Both the position numbers and the translations under genes were made by a program. The notes under the pieces were generated by a model, which was not told the origin of the DNA, made no database searches, and was given only the letters and a program-made list of their open reading frames with translations. From assembly GCA_037138755.1 (NCBI GenBank), contig JBAXHT010000001.1, positions 219,805 to 283,804 on the forward strand: DNA of 64,000 bases. Direction: 5' to 3'. Source of the DNA: Armatimonadota bacterium (GTDB lineage: Bacteria; Armatimonadota; Fimbriimonadia; Fimbriimonadales; Fimbriimonadaceae). Each line of letters begins with the position of its first letter. Position 1 is the stretch's first letter. Of the stretch, positions 8,359-16,082 are shown in pieces.

Positions 8359-10053
8359 CTAGCCGCCGCCGAGCCCTGCACCGCCACCACCGAATCCACC
8401 GGCACCTCCAGGCCCACCGAGACCGCCTGGACCACCAGGGCCATTCGGGTTAGCCGGCTTAACACGTGGGACGAGCGGAAGTGAGTTATCAACTTTGAGA
8501 CTAACTGTATGGACGGTTTTGTTGCCCAGCCAGTCGGAAACTGTGACGACAATATCCTGTCGGCCGCTAGGAATGGTTGGATTCTTCTTCGCCTGCGACA
8601 CTCGAATCGCTAGAACTCCTTCCTTTCCAAAATCAAAGGCATATGGCTTGCCGCCGATCGTCACACTGATCGATTTTCCGTCAACACCAGAGGTGTCATC
8701 ATCGATCTGGAAGAGGAGCTCTTGACCAGTGGTTCCGGCAATAATCTCTCCGCTATTCGGCCAAATCGTCTTGACCACAGGCGACGTCAGATCAACGCCA
8801 AGTGTTTTATCGAACGCCAGCACACTACTGTCTCCAGCACTAACCAGCAACGTTGACCCCGCAAGCACAATTTGCGTAGCTATTGGGACAGTGACTACTG
8901 GAGCCGCACTCTGACTGGCGCCACCCGTTTGTCCGCCGCCAAGACCGGGACCGCTTTGTCCACCACCCAATCCTCCTGGTGACCCAGAACCGCCTGGAGG
9001 ACCCCCGGCAGCACCCGAGTTCAGGGCGGCTTTTGCCGCTTCATTCATTGGTCGGACGTAGTACTGCCAGCTGACAGCTCCTGACTCAGCATCAATAATG
9101 GTGAACGACCCATTCGTCAACGCAAAAGCAATTTTTTTGCCCATGATTGTCGGCTTCGTCAGCGGAATAGAACCAAGCGCGATCGGTGCTTTTGACTTCA
9201 GCGCACCTCCGTCCGAGTAGACGTAAGCGTTACCAGATCTGGAGATGGCAACAATGGAGCCCGAACCCACTTCCGGCGAGAAAATCATCGGCTCTTTGAC
9301 CGGCACCTGCCATTTGGGAGAACCCGAAGTCTCGTTGAGACAAACGAGAAAGTTCGCGGAGTAAGTGTAAACAAAGCCATTGCTGGCCTCGACCGTTCCA
9401 TCGGTAGGGCGGATCGCAAATGGCACACTCCAGTTGGATCGGCGAGATGACACGTTGATAGAGTGAAGCTTGTTCCGGTTATCGAAGAACATCACCGAGT
9501 CGCGACCGTTGCCGGTGAGTGGCCCGGCGATTCCGTCGAGCGATCGATATGGGGTGTCGTAGATACTCAAGCCTGTGGAAGCATCGAGAGCAGTGAACGA
9601 ACCACCCTCAAGCGGGAAAACGACATACTTCCCAAGACTGACCGGTTGACCGACGATGTTTGAAGGCGATTCATGGACCCACTTCATTTCACCGTTCGCG
9701 GGATTGACTCCATACACCTTTTTGTCTGTTCCTGCCGAGACAAGAACTCCACCGACAAGCACAGGTGAGCGTCGAAACGTTCCTTCAATCGCCTGAACGT
9801 TTGGGAACTTCCAGTTCGTGTTCCCGGATTCACGGTCGATTGAATAAACACGGTTCCCCAAGTTTAAGTAAATCGTGTTTCCGTCCACGAGCGGCGCACC
9901 AGTCGGTGCAGACGGCGATGGCTGCTGCCATCGCCAGGCCAGCGGGGCTGGCCCATCAAATTGAGCCATTGCTGCCGCAGAGACAAGCGTAAGCGTCGCG
10001 AGGACAAAACTTCGATTCCCAAGCATAGTAAGACGACTTCTCCTAGACCGCAT
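8359..10053 (-). CDS. Secreted PQQ-type beta-propeller protein with Gly-rich tail
   Basis: A 564-aa protein. The signal peptide ends at AAAMAQ whether translation begins at the ATG at 10053 or at the ATG at 10026 (AGGAG 13 nt upstream of the latter). Residues 40-400 carry repeating propeller blades of the PQQ/BamB type (for example GNTNWKFP, GEMKWVHES, SPKWQVPV, AVSWQYYV). A Gly/Ser/Gln-rich linker near 355-385 leads to an Ig-like domain (about 425-530) and a C-terminus of nearly pure GGPGG/GGAGG repeats. No catalytic residues of a quinoprotein dehydrogenase are evident, so a structural or assembly role is as likely as redox activity. It precedes dprA by 2 bp. Confidence 0.82.
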   Translation of the reverse strand: MRSRRSRLTMLGNRSFVLATLTLVSAAAMAQFDGPAPLAWRWQQPSPSAPTGAPLVDGNTIYLNLGNRVYSIDRESGNTNWKFPNVQAIEGTFRRSPVLVGGVLVSAGTDKKVYGVNPANGEMKWVHESPSNIVGQPVSLGKYVVFPLEGGSFTALDASTGLSIYDTPYRSLDGIAGPLTGNGRDSVMFFDNRNKLHSINVSSRRSNWSVPFAIRPTDGTVEASNGFVYTYSANFLVCLNETSGSPKWQVPVKEPMIFSPEVGSGSIVAISRSGNAYVYSDGGALKSKAPIALGSIPLTKPTIMGKKIAFALTNGSFTIIDAESGAVSWQYYVRPMNEAAKAALNSGAAGGPPGGSGSPGGLGGGQSGPGLGGGQTGGASQSAAPVVTVPIATQIVLAGSTLLVSAGDSSVLAFDKTLGVDLTSPVVKTIWPNSGEIIAGTTGQELLFQIDDDTSGVDGKSISVTIGGKPYAFDFGKEGVLAIRVSQAKKNPTIPSGRQDIVVTVSDWLGNKTVHTVSLKVDNSLPLVPRVKPANPNGPGGPGGLGGPGGAGGFGGGGAGLGGG

Positions 10054-10070
10054 TGCGACCTATGATGGAC

Positions 10071-10100
10071 ATTGTAGTCGTGTGAGGGCTACTTTGTCCA
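10071..10100 (-). promoter_or_regulatory. Sigma70-like promoter for the propeller-dprA-nagA unit
   Basis: Reading leftward, TGGACA (10100-10095), an 18-bp spacer and TACAAT (10076-10071) precede the propeller gene. The box lies 17 nt before the upstream ATG. The divergent deacetylase gene starts inside this element. Confidence 0.5.
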
Positions 10101-10831
10101 GCAAAAACCACAGCTATCGGTTGGACGTATCAAATAAACTTTGCGATACAAGCATTTTGAAAACCGTTATCCTGTGCTACCACAAGATTGGCACCGAGCC
10201 CGAGGAGGGTCGGTGGCTTAACTGTGCGCCCTCAACACTGACCTCCCACACTCAGTTCTTCAAGAGGTTTGGGTGGCCGGGCTTCCTACCTAGGGAGTTC
10301 GCGACCGGACGTCCACAAGGAGTCTGTTTCACGTTTGATGACGCGTATGCCTCGGCAGTGACTCATGCCCCAAGAATCCTCGAAGAGAGCGAGTTTCGAG
10401 GCGCATTCTACGCAGTCCCTTCCTTGGTGGGACAGACCTCCTCGTGGGATGGCGAAAAAGCAAGACCTTTGGCGACTTGGGGAGAGTTGCTGGACATCGC
10501 AGGTCGGGGACACGAGGTGGGGAACCACACGATGTGTCACCCCCGATTAGCGGATCTAGCTTTTGACGAGCAACTGCTCGAACTGAGGGAGGCTCAAGAT
10601 TTGCTTCGAGAAAGGGGCATCGTTCCAGCATCGGCTTGCTACCCATACGGCTCTTTCAACACCGATACTCTCCGCGCGATGAAGTCCGTCGGACTATCGG
10701 TAGGGTTGCGACTCGCAAAGACTCCGGTTTACAACGAATCCACTTTGGAACTAAACAGAATCGTGGTTGCCTTCTCGGATTCACTTCCCAAGCTGCTCTA
10801 CAAGATCTACATCCGTCCTTCGCTGCCCTAG
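10082..10831 (+). CDS. Polysaccharide deacetylase (NodB homology, CE4)
   Basis: Up to 249 aa. The GTG at 10082 is the longest start; a TTG at 10157 just before the conserved VILCYHKIG is also possible, and neither has a good ribosome site. The NodB domain shows the metal-binding TFDD motif (near residue 83), the H-x-x-x-H motif in VGNHTMCHPRL (near 145) and the ACYPYGSFN segment (near 184). Family members remove N-acetyl groups from chitin-like or peptidoglycan polymers, or act in exopolysaccharide export. No signal peptide is visible from either start. The gene ends in a 4-bp convergent overlap with the next one. Confidence 0.85.
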   Translation: MRATLSSKNHSYRLDVSNKLCDTSILKTVILCYHKIGTEPEEGRWLNCAPSTLTSHTQFFKRFGWPGFLPREFATGRPQGVCFTFDDAYASAVTHAPRILEESEFRGAFYAVPSLVGQTSSWDGEKARPLATWGELLDIAGRGHEVGNHTMCHPRLADLAFDEQLLELREAQDLLRERGIVPASACYPYGSFNTDTLRAMKSVGLSVGLRLAKTPVYNESTLELNRIVVAFSDSLPKLLYKIYIRPSLP

Positions 10832-12090
10832 ACACCTTTGGCATTCTTAACGGCGTTTTTGACCCGTGAAATGAGCGCCGACTCATCGACACCGATTCGC
10901 TTCAAATAGACCGCAGCGCGTTCAACTTGGTCAAGTTGGGGGACTTTCCGGATCGTGCGTCCGGTTGTCTTGATATCGTTAAGCAGAAGCCAAAGGTTCA
11001 ACCGGAAGCTCTGGGAGGCATAGGCCCTAAATCGCTTTTTGTCTTCGGGCTTGTCAGGTTCCCACTTCGCGATGTTCTCACTGGTTAGGAGGAAGGAGTA
11101 CTGAAACTCAAAAGGCAACTTCCCGGACTTCTGTTCGGCCAGCTTTCTTGTGAGCATGAAAAGGGCATGCGCCGGGAGCTTAGCATCTTGGAGCAGGGTC
11201 AATACGAAGTAGTCGCCCCGGATCGTTTCCTTACTCGGTCCAGAATGGGTCAGCGAAGGGTCGAACATCCAACCGAGCCAGAACCAACTCAAACGAAGAT
11301 CGCGCATCTGCTCGGAAGGGCTTGGGCCACCCGAATTCTCCGCGATGAGTTGCTCGCTCATTCCGAGGCTTTGGAAGTCCGCTTCGGCGTAAAGTCGACC
11401 AAAGTCGCCGACTTTCCACATCGGGTTGCCTTCGGGCATCCAGTGTTTCTTGAATTGTTGGTAGTAGCCGTAAGCAAGCAAGGAGCGATATTTGCTCTGC
11501 GCGAGGAGTTCAATTGGGGAGTTGGCGGGTCGGGCGGCGATCGCTCGATCATGATAGAAGTAGTCTTCCTCCGTGTTCAAGTTCACTGGCGAGCCGTCGG
11601 TCGCTGGCACGTCGGGAATCCAGTCGGCAATCGTGGCGTCCTTGAGGTTGTTAAATTTATCTCTGGATAGGAGATTGAGAACAAACGCGACTGGTTGATC
11701 GAACAGCGAGATCGCCAGAACACGTTTTTGGTAATCGAGGGCAGCTTCGATTGAATTGAGCTTGGTTCCGAGCACCCATTCGTCTCGAGTGATCATGCGA
11801 AGAAATTCGTTGTCATCGGCAGCAACTTCGTTGTCAAACTGGAATGGGATTGTAATGCCTTCGAAGGGAACAAAGGTGCGGAAACCCTTGTTTAAACGGT
11901 CAGCCTCATCATCCGCTAAGTGCCGTTTAGCCCTCCGCAACAATGATCCAGGACGTAGCACTCGAAGCTCGAATCCAGACGGCGAGTGACATGAAGCGCA
12001 ATTGCGTCCTTCCGTATCACGAACAAACCACTCGGGCGGAAGAGCCTGAGTGGTTTGAATGGCGACAGCAGCGAGTATCGGGACGATCAC
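10828..12090 (-). CDS. Exported monoheme cytochrome c-like protein, function unknown
   Basis: A 420-aa protein with a short hydrophobic leader (MIVPILAAVAIQTTQA) and one heme c attachment motif, CASCH, at about residues 31-35. The rest is largely helical with no domain I recognise, and an axial methionine cannot be assigned. The GTG start overlaps the stop of the propeller gene (GTGA), so the two are translated as a pair, which suggests electron transfer between a propeller dehydrogenase-like protein and this cytochrome. The single CXXCH is certain; the redox partnership is inference. Confidence 0.75.
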   Translation of the reverse strand: MIVPILAAVAIQTTQALPPEWFVRDTEGRNCASCHSPSGFELRVLRPGSLLRRAKRHLADDEADRLNKGFRTFVPFEGITIPFQFDNEVAADDNEFLRMITRDEWVLGTKLNSIEAALDYQKRVLAISLFDQPVAFVLNLLSRDKFNNLKDATIADWIPDVPATDGSPVNLNTEEDYFYHDRAIAARPANSPIELLAQSKYRSLLAYGYYQQFKKHWMPEGNPMWKVGDFGRLYAEADFQSLGMSEQLIAENSGGPSPSEQMRDLRLSWFWLGWMFDPSLTHSGPSKETIRGDYFVLTLLQDAKLPAHALFMLTRKLAEQKSGKLPFEFQYSFLLTSENIAKWEPDKPEDKKRFRAYASQSFRLNLWLLLNDIKTTGRTIRKVPQLDQVERAAVYLKRIGVDESALISRVKNAVKNAKGV

Positions 12091-13607
12091 TTTCCGACAG
12101 CGTACAACACAGCGTTGGCAATCGCGATGATCTTGCCGTCGGCAGCAACCGCAGTTGGGGTGTAGGCTTCACCGATTCCAGGGGTGAGCTGCAGTCGCTG
12201 ACTGAACGTATTGTTTGGCAAGCTCCATCGGTAAAGAATGCCATCTTCTCCAGTAACAAGGATGCTTTGCTTTTGAACGTCAACCACCGCCGAGTTCACA
12301 CACCACTCGCGAACTGCGTTCGGATACGTCTGGTTGTACTCCTCATCGGTGGTCGGGTTTAGGATCGATCTCACAACCTTCATGGTCATTTGCCCCGAGC
12401 GAGCGTCGATCTCCGCGTTCTGCGGGTCGATCACGGCCAGTCGGTTCAGACCCTGACCGCCTCCGACAGCGTAATTGTTGTACTTAACAAAGAGCAGGTA
12501 AGGGGAGCCACCGGTGTAATCAGGAATCATGAAGCTCGGCACAATCGAAGCCGTATCGTCCCAACCAAAAGCACCGGGAGTTTTCTTCACCGTAAGATCG
12601 CTGTTGAAGTGCAGCAACCATCCTCGGTAGCCATTGTGAGGGAAGGGATTCTCAAGAACGCCGACGTAGACGTCGCCGTCTGTTCCGATGGTAGGCGACG
12701 CCGTTCCGGAGCTGTCGATCGCGGCATCATTGCCAGTCTTGGGATCTTTAAGAGCCACTCGGCCCGTTACCGAATAGGTGTTCAAATCAGCTTTGACGAG
12801 CATTCCACGGCCGAAATTGGCCGTGTGTACGGTGATGTAGAACGAAGAGCCATCTGCCGTAATTGCAGGAGCGCAGTTGGTCTTGACCTGGGCCACTGCA
12901 CTATCGCCCGAAAGAGCGGCTGCCGAAACCCAGGAGCCAACTCCATCGGAGCGGACCCGCGCCACTCCGCTTGAAAGGTTTGCAGCGTTGGTTCCCAGCA
13001 CCACAAAGCCGAAGAGAACTGAACCGTCTGGACACGCCGTGAGGGGTGTGCAGATCTTGACATTGCTCCGCATATTGGAGGTGTTGGCGTCAAAGATCGC
13101 ATCACCATAGAAGGCTCTTGTCGTTACCGTGGCACTTTTTGAGTGAGCAGATCGGAAGGACACTCGCCCACCTCCAGCCTGATAGGCAACGCCGGGATCA
13201 AAAATGTTGGCTCTCCGCGTCAGGAGAGTCGGAGACATGCTGGGAAGCCAACCCGACGGTGGAAGCGAATAATCTGTATCCGCTGTCCATACTGCTTCAC
13301 CATTGAACGCATTGAACGCCCTGACTTTAAATCCATCGGTCAGATTCTGCTTTACCGGGGTGATGAGAATGTTGCCCCGAGTGACCACCGGAACGCCATA
13401 GTGAGTTAGCAAGCTATTGCCGGAGTATCGAGGGACAAGGTCCACTGGCGTCGACCAGTGTTTCTTCACGATGTCCTGGGACGCCATGAAGCTAATCCCG
13501 GAGTGCTGAGGGTCGCCACTGTGGCCAGCCCAGACGTTGTTACCTCGCAACTGCGCCGACAAACCCGATCCCGCTAGAACGGCCGTAAGAGCCAAAGAAC
13601 CAAACAT
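12087..13607 (-). CDS. Secreted beta-propeller (quinoprotein-like) protein
   Basis: A 506-aa protein with a signal peptide (cleavage near GLSA, residues 1-18). The mature start, NNVWAGHSGDPQHSG, is typical of PQQ/BamB-like propellers, and blade motifs recur (FNGEAVWTAD, DGSVLFGFV, ILVTGEDGILYRWSL). There is no recognisable PQQ-binding Cys-Cys pair. It overlaps the downstream CXXCH gene by 4 bp. A strong promoter with TAAACT 7 nt before the ATG lies directly upstream, so the pair probably forms its own unit, separate from the GH127 gene upstream. Confidence 0.78.
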   Translation of the reverse strand: MFGSLALTAVLAGSGLSAQLRGNNVWAGHSGDPQHSGISFMASQDIVKKHWSTPVDLVPRYSGNSLLTHYGVPVVTRGNILITPVKQNLTDGFKVRAFNAFNGEAVWTADTDYSLPPSGWLPSMSPTLLTRRANIFDPGVAYQAGGGRVSFRSAHSKSATVTTRAFYGDAIFDANTSNMRSNVKICTPLTACPDGSVLFGFVVLGTNAANLSSGVARVRSDGVGSWVSAAALSGDSAVAQVKTNCAPAITADGSSFYITVHTANFGRGMLVKADLNTYSVTGRVALKDPKTGNDAAIDSSGTASPTIGTDGDVYVGVLENPFPHNGYRGWLLHFNSDLTVKKTPGAFGWDDTASIVPSFMIPDYTGGSPYLLFVKYNNYAVGGGQGLNRLAVIDPQNAEIDARSGQMTMKVVRSILNPTTDEEYNQTYPNAVREWCVNSAVVDVQKQSILVTGEDGILYRWSLPNNTFSQRLQLTPGIGEAYTPTAVAADGKIIAIANAVLYAVGK

Positions 13608-13614
13608 TGGACGC

Positions 13615-13643
13615 AGTTTAGTCCTTTATCTCCAGCATTGCAA
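13615..13643 (-). promoter_or_regulatory. Strong promoter for the propeller/cytochrome pair, leaderless
   Basis: Reading leftward: TTGCAA (13643-13638), a 17-bp spacer, TAAACT (13620-13615), then 7 nt to the ATG at 13607. This is the best-formed promoter with a start codon at the expected transcription start in the window. Confidence 0.65.
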
Positions 13644-13655
13644 GCGATGCGATTA

Positions 13656-16007
13656 CTAGTCTTCGCCAAAAACTTGCCACTCGTGAATTCCGCTTGCGAA
13701 GCCGGGCTTCTGCGTGAGCGTTAGCCGAAGGGCAGTGGTGGTGACAGGCGCAAACTGCACATCGTTCCAAACATCCAGCGCAGTGCCATACCTCTCACCG
13801 GCATTAAGCTTAATTTCGATCCAAGTTCCTCCGATTAGTGCTTCGACCTTCCAGTCAGCCGGAATTCGGCATGCTCCTCGGCCCGTATCGTCGAACCAAA
13901 ACACGCGCATGTTAGCGACCTTGGTCGGTTTCGCGAAGTCGTAGCGAACCCACTCTTTCCCTCCGAGATGGCTCCAGAAGTGTAGCTGCTTGGGAGAGTT
14001 CGGATTGCTGGTTGGGGGGATGTAGCCATCATTAACTCCTTCGGGCTGGGAGATCGAATTTGCGTAGCTGACAGAAACCTTTGCGCCTGTTTCCAACCCT
14101 CTCAAAGGGGTAGGGACGGGGTTTGGAGAGAGCCAGACACGCATATCTCCCGGCTTACGATTGTCCCAAAGGAAGTAGGGAATCGCCTTTAACTTCACCT
14201 TTTGTGGCAATCCCATCGACTGAAAGAGCCTTCCCGACCAAGAGCCTTCGCTCAAGAAGTAGCCGTCACCTTCAAGGACCGTCGTGGCGTTGAACAGTGT
14301 GGTGTCCACCACTGGAACGAACTCAGAATTCGCCGGGACGCCGACTCGGTCCATATCAAACGGATTGTCCACCCCTTCCAAGCAGTACACCAGCGGTCCG
14401 CGCTTGAGGGCAAACATTCCGGCGGTGTCTTTGACGGAAGGATGCGAGACGATCTTTCTCACAGGCATCGGGATTTCCAGCTCAACAACATCGCCCTCCT
14501 TCCAGGTTCGGCGGATGTTTGCGAATCCGTCTTTGAGGTTCGGCTTCATCGCCGCCTTGTTTACGGAAAGATTGGTGAAAGCCCCCCACCCAGGTTGGCG
14601 TAGAGCGAGGCCAAACGTGCGAGTAGAGCCCGGATGCACCGTCATCCGCACTTTGCCATCCCAAGGATAGTTGGTTTTGACATCGAGCTTCACGTCGCTA
14701 CCGGCGACTTTTGCCGTGACGTTTCCGCCGACAAACAGCAGCACAAAGAGCTGATCTTCCTTCGTCCCGTAACTGAGCCCACCGATTTGCCCGACGAGGC
14801 GAGCGAGGTTGGGAGGACAACAGGCGCAACCAAACCAGTCTTGCCGATGATGCCCGCCCGTGCTTGCCAGAGGGTTAACGTAGTAATACTTGTCTCCGCT
14901 CATGCTGATACCGGCCAGCGCGCCGTTGTAGATTGCCTGCTCCATGACATCGGCGTACTTGCTCTGACCGTTTAAAAGCGCGAGGCGATAATTCCAAAGG
15001 GCGTTTGCGATGCTTGCACAGGACTCTTGGTATGCCGAATGGGTCGGCAAGTCGTAATCGACTGTGAAACCCTCGTTAGAACCGGATGGTCCAATGCCTC
15101 CGGTGATAAACATTCGCTTGAGAGCCGTTGACTTCCACACCCTTTCCAGCATGGCTTTGAGATCTTGGTCGTGAGTTTCGTGAGCGAGGTCAGTCACGCC
15201 GCTGAACAAGTAGGCGGCACGAACGGCGTGCCCGACGATGCTCGAATGCTCTCGGATCGGGACATTGTCACTCCAATAAGTTCCGTCGTAGTCCTTCTCA
15301 GGCGTCTTGTGTTCGGTAGCGAAGAAATGGGTTCCTCGCTTCTCAATAAAGAACTGAGCAAGGCGGAAGTAGCGCTGTTCTCCGGTAGCTCGCCAGAGTT
15401 TCATCAACGCCAGTTCGGCCTCGGGGTGGCCGGGATATCCCATCTTCTTGCCTTCGCCGAATCTTGCTTCGATATGATCAGCGAGCTTCGTAGCTATTTT
15501 CAAGAGATTCGTTTTGCCTGTCGCCTCGTAGTGAGCCGAGGCCGCCTCGAAGAGGTGTCCCGCGCAGTAGAGTTCATGATCGTCGCGCAGATTGGTCCAT
15601 TTCTTGTCCGGCTTATCTAACTGATAGGCGGTATCGAGATAACCGTCAGGGAGCTGGGCTCGACCAATGAGATTGATCCACTGATCGACTTCTTGGTCGA
15701 GCCAGGCAACCCGATTCTTTCCTAAGACGTAGCTCGCCGCCTCCAGCACTTTGTAGACATCTGAGTCATTGAAGACATAACCAACGTAGCCGCCGGTTTG
15801 CCGAGCTGCCGCACGCTCAAAATTCTGCCTGTACTTCTTTGCGACCAACTGATCGAGCTGTTGGCGCATCGTGACGGCTCCGAGGGTCCTTTGTCGGGGC
15901 GCCCAGAACTGGTCGGTAATATTGACGTTTTTCCAACTGACTGGCTGAATCTGGCTCATGGCCGCAGTAGCAACCAAGCTGAGCAGGAAACTTGAACAAA
16001 GACGCAT
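13656..16007 (-). CDS. Secreted GH127 family glycoside hydrolase (beta-L-arabinofuranosidase-like)
   Basis: The start at the ATG at 16007 yields 783 aa beginning with a signal peptide (MRLCSSFLLSLVATAAMS); an upstream TTG would add a basic extension and is less likely. The DUF1680/GH127 catalytic region contains HSAYQESCASIANALWN (near residue 330) and WFGCACCPPNLARL (near 405). These carry the glutamate and the cysteine cluster that bind zinc and form the cysteine nucleophile in characterised members. A beta-sandwich and a C-terminal F5/8-type or discoidin-like region follow. It likely removes L-arabinofuranose from plant glycans or glycoproteins. The exact specificity is inferred. Confidence 0.88.
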   Translation of the reverse strand: MRLCSSFLLSLVATAAMSQIQPVSWKNVNITDQFWAPRQRTLGAVTMRQQLDQLVAKKYRQNFERAAARQTGGYVGYVFNDSDVYKVLEAASYVLGKNRVAWLDQEVDQWINLIGRAQLPDGYLDTAYQLDKPDKKWTNLRDDHELYCAGHLFEAASAHYEATGKTNLLKIATKLADHIEARFGEGKKMGYPGHPEAELALMKLWRATGEQRYFRLAQFFIEKRGTHFFATEHKTPEKDYDGTYWSDNVPIREHSSIVGHAVRAAYLFSGVTDLAHETHDQDLKAMLERVWKSTALKRMFITGGIGPSGSNEGFTVDYDLPTHSAYQESCASIANALWNYRLALLNGQSKYADVMEQAIYNGALAGISMSGDKYYYVNPLASTGGHHRQDWFGCACCPPNLARLVGQIGGLSYGTKEDQLFVLLFVGGNVTAKVAGSDVKLDVKTNYPWDGKVRMTVHPGSTRTFGLALRQPGWGAFTNLSVNKAAMKPNLKDGFANIRRTWKEGDVVELEIPMPVRKIVSHPSVKDTAGMFALKRGPLVYCLEGVDNPFDMDRVGVPANSEFVPVVDTTLFNATTVLEGDGYFLSEGSWSGRLFQSMGLPQKVKLKAIPYFLWDNRKPGDMRVWLSPNPVPTPLRGLETGAKVSVSYANSISQPEGVNDGYIPPTSNPNSPKQLHFWSHLGGKEWVRYDFAKPTKVANMRVFWFDDTGRGACRIPADWKVEALIGGTWIEIKLNAGERYGTALDVWNDVQFAPVTTTALRLTLTQKPGFASGIHEWQVFGED

Positions 16008-16082
16008 CTTATTCGCGATTATGCATCGTCGTCGCCGAGCATTGCGCCGTAGAACCAAATCGGGTCTATAGTTGATAGGACG

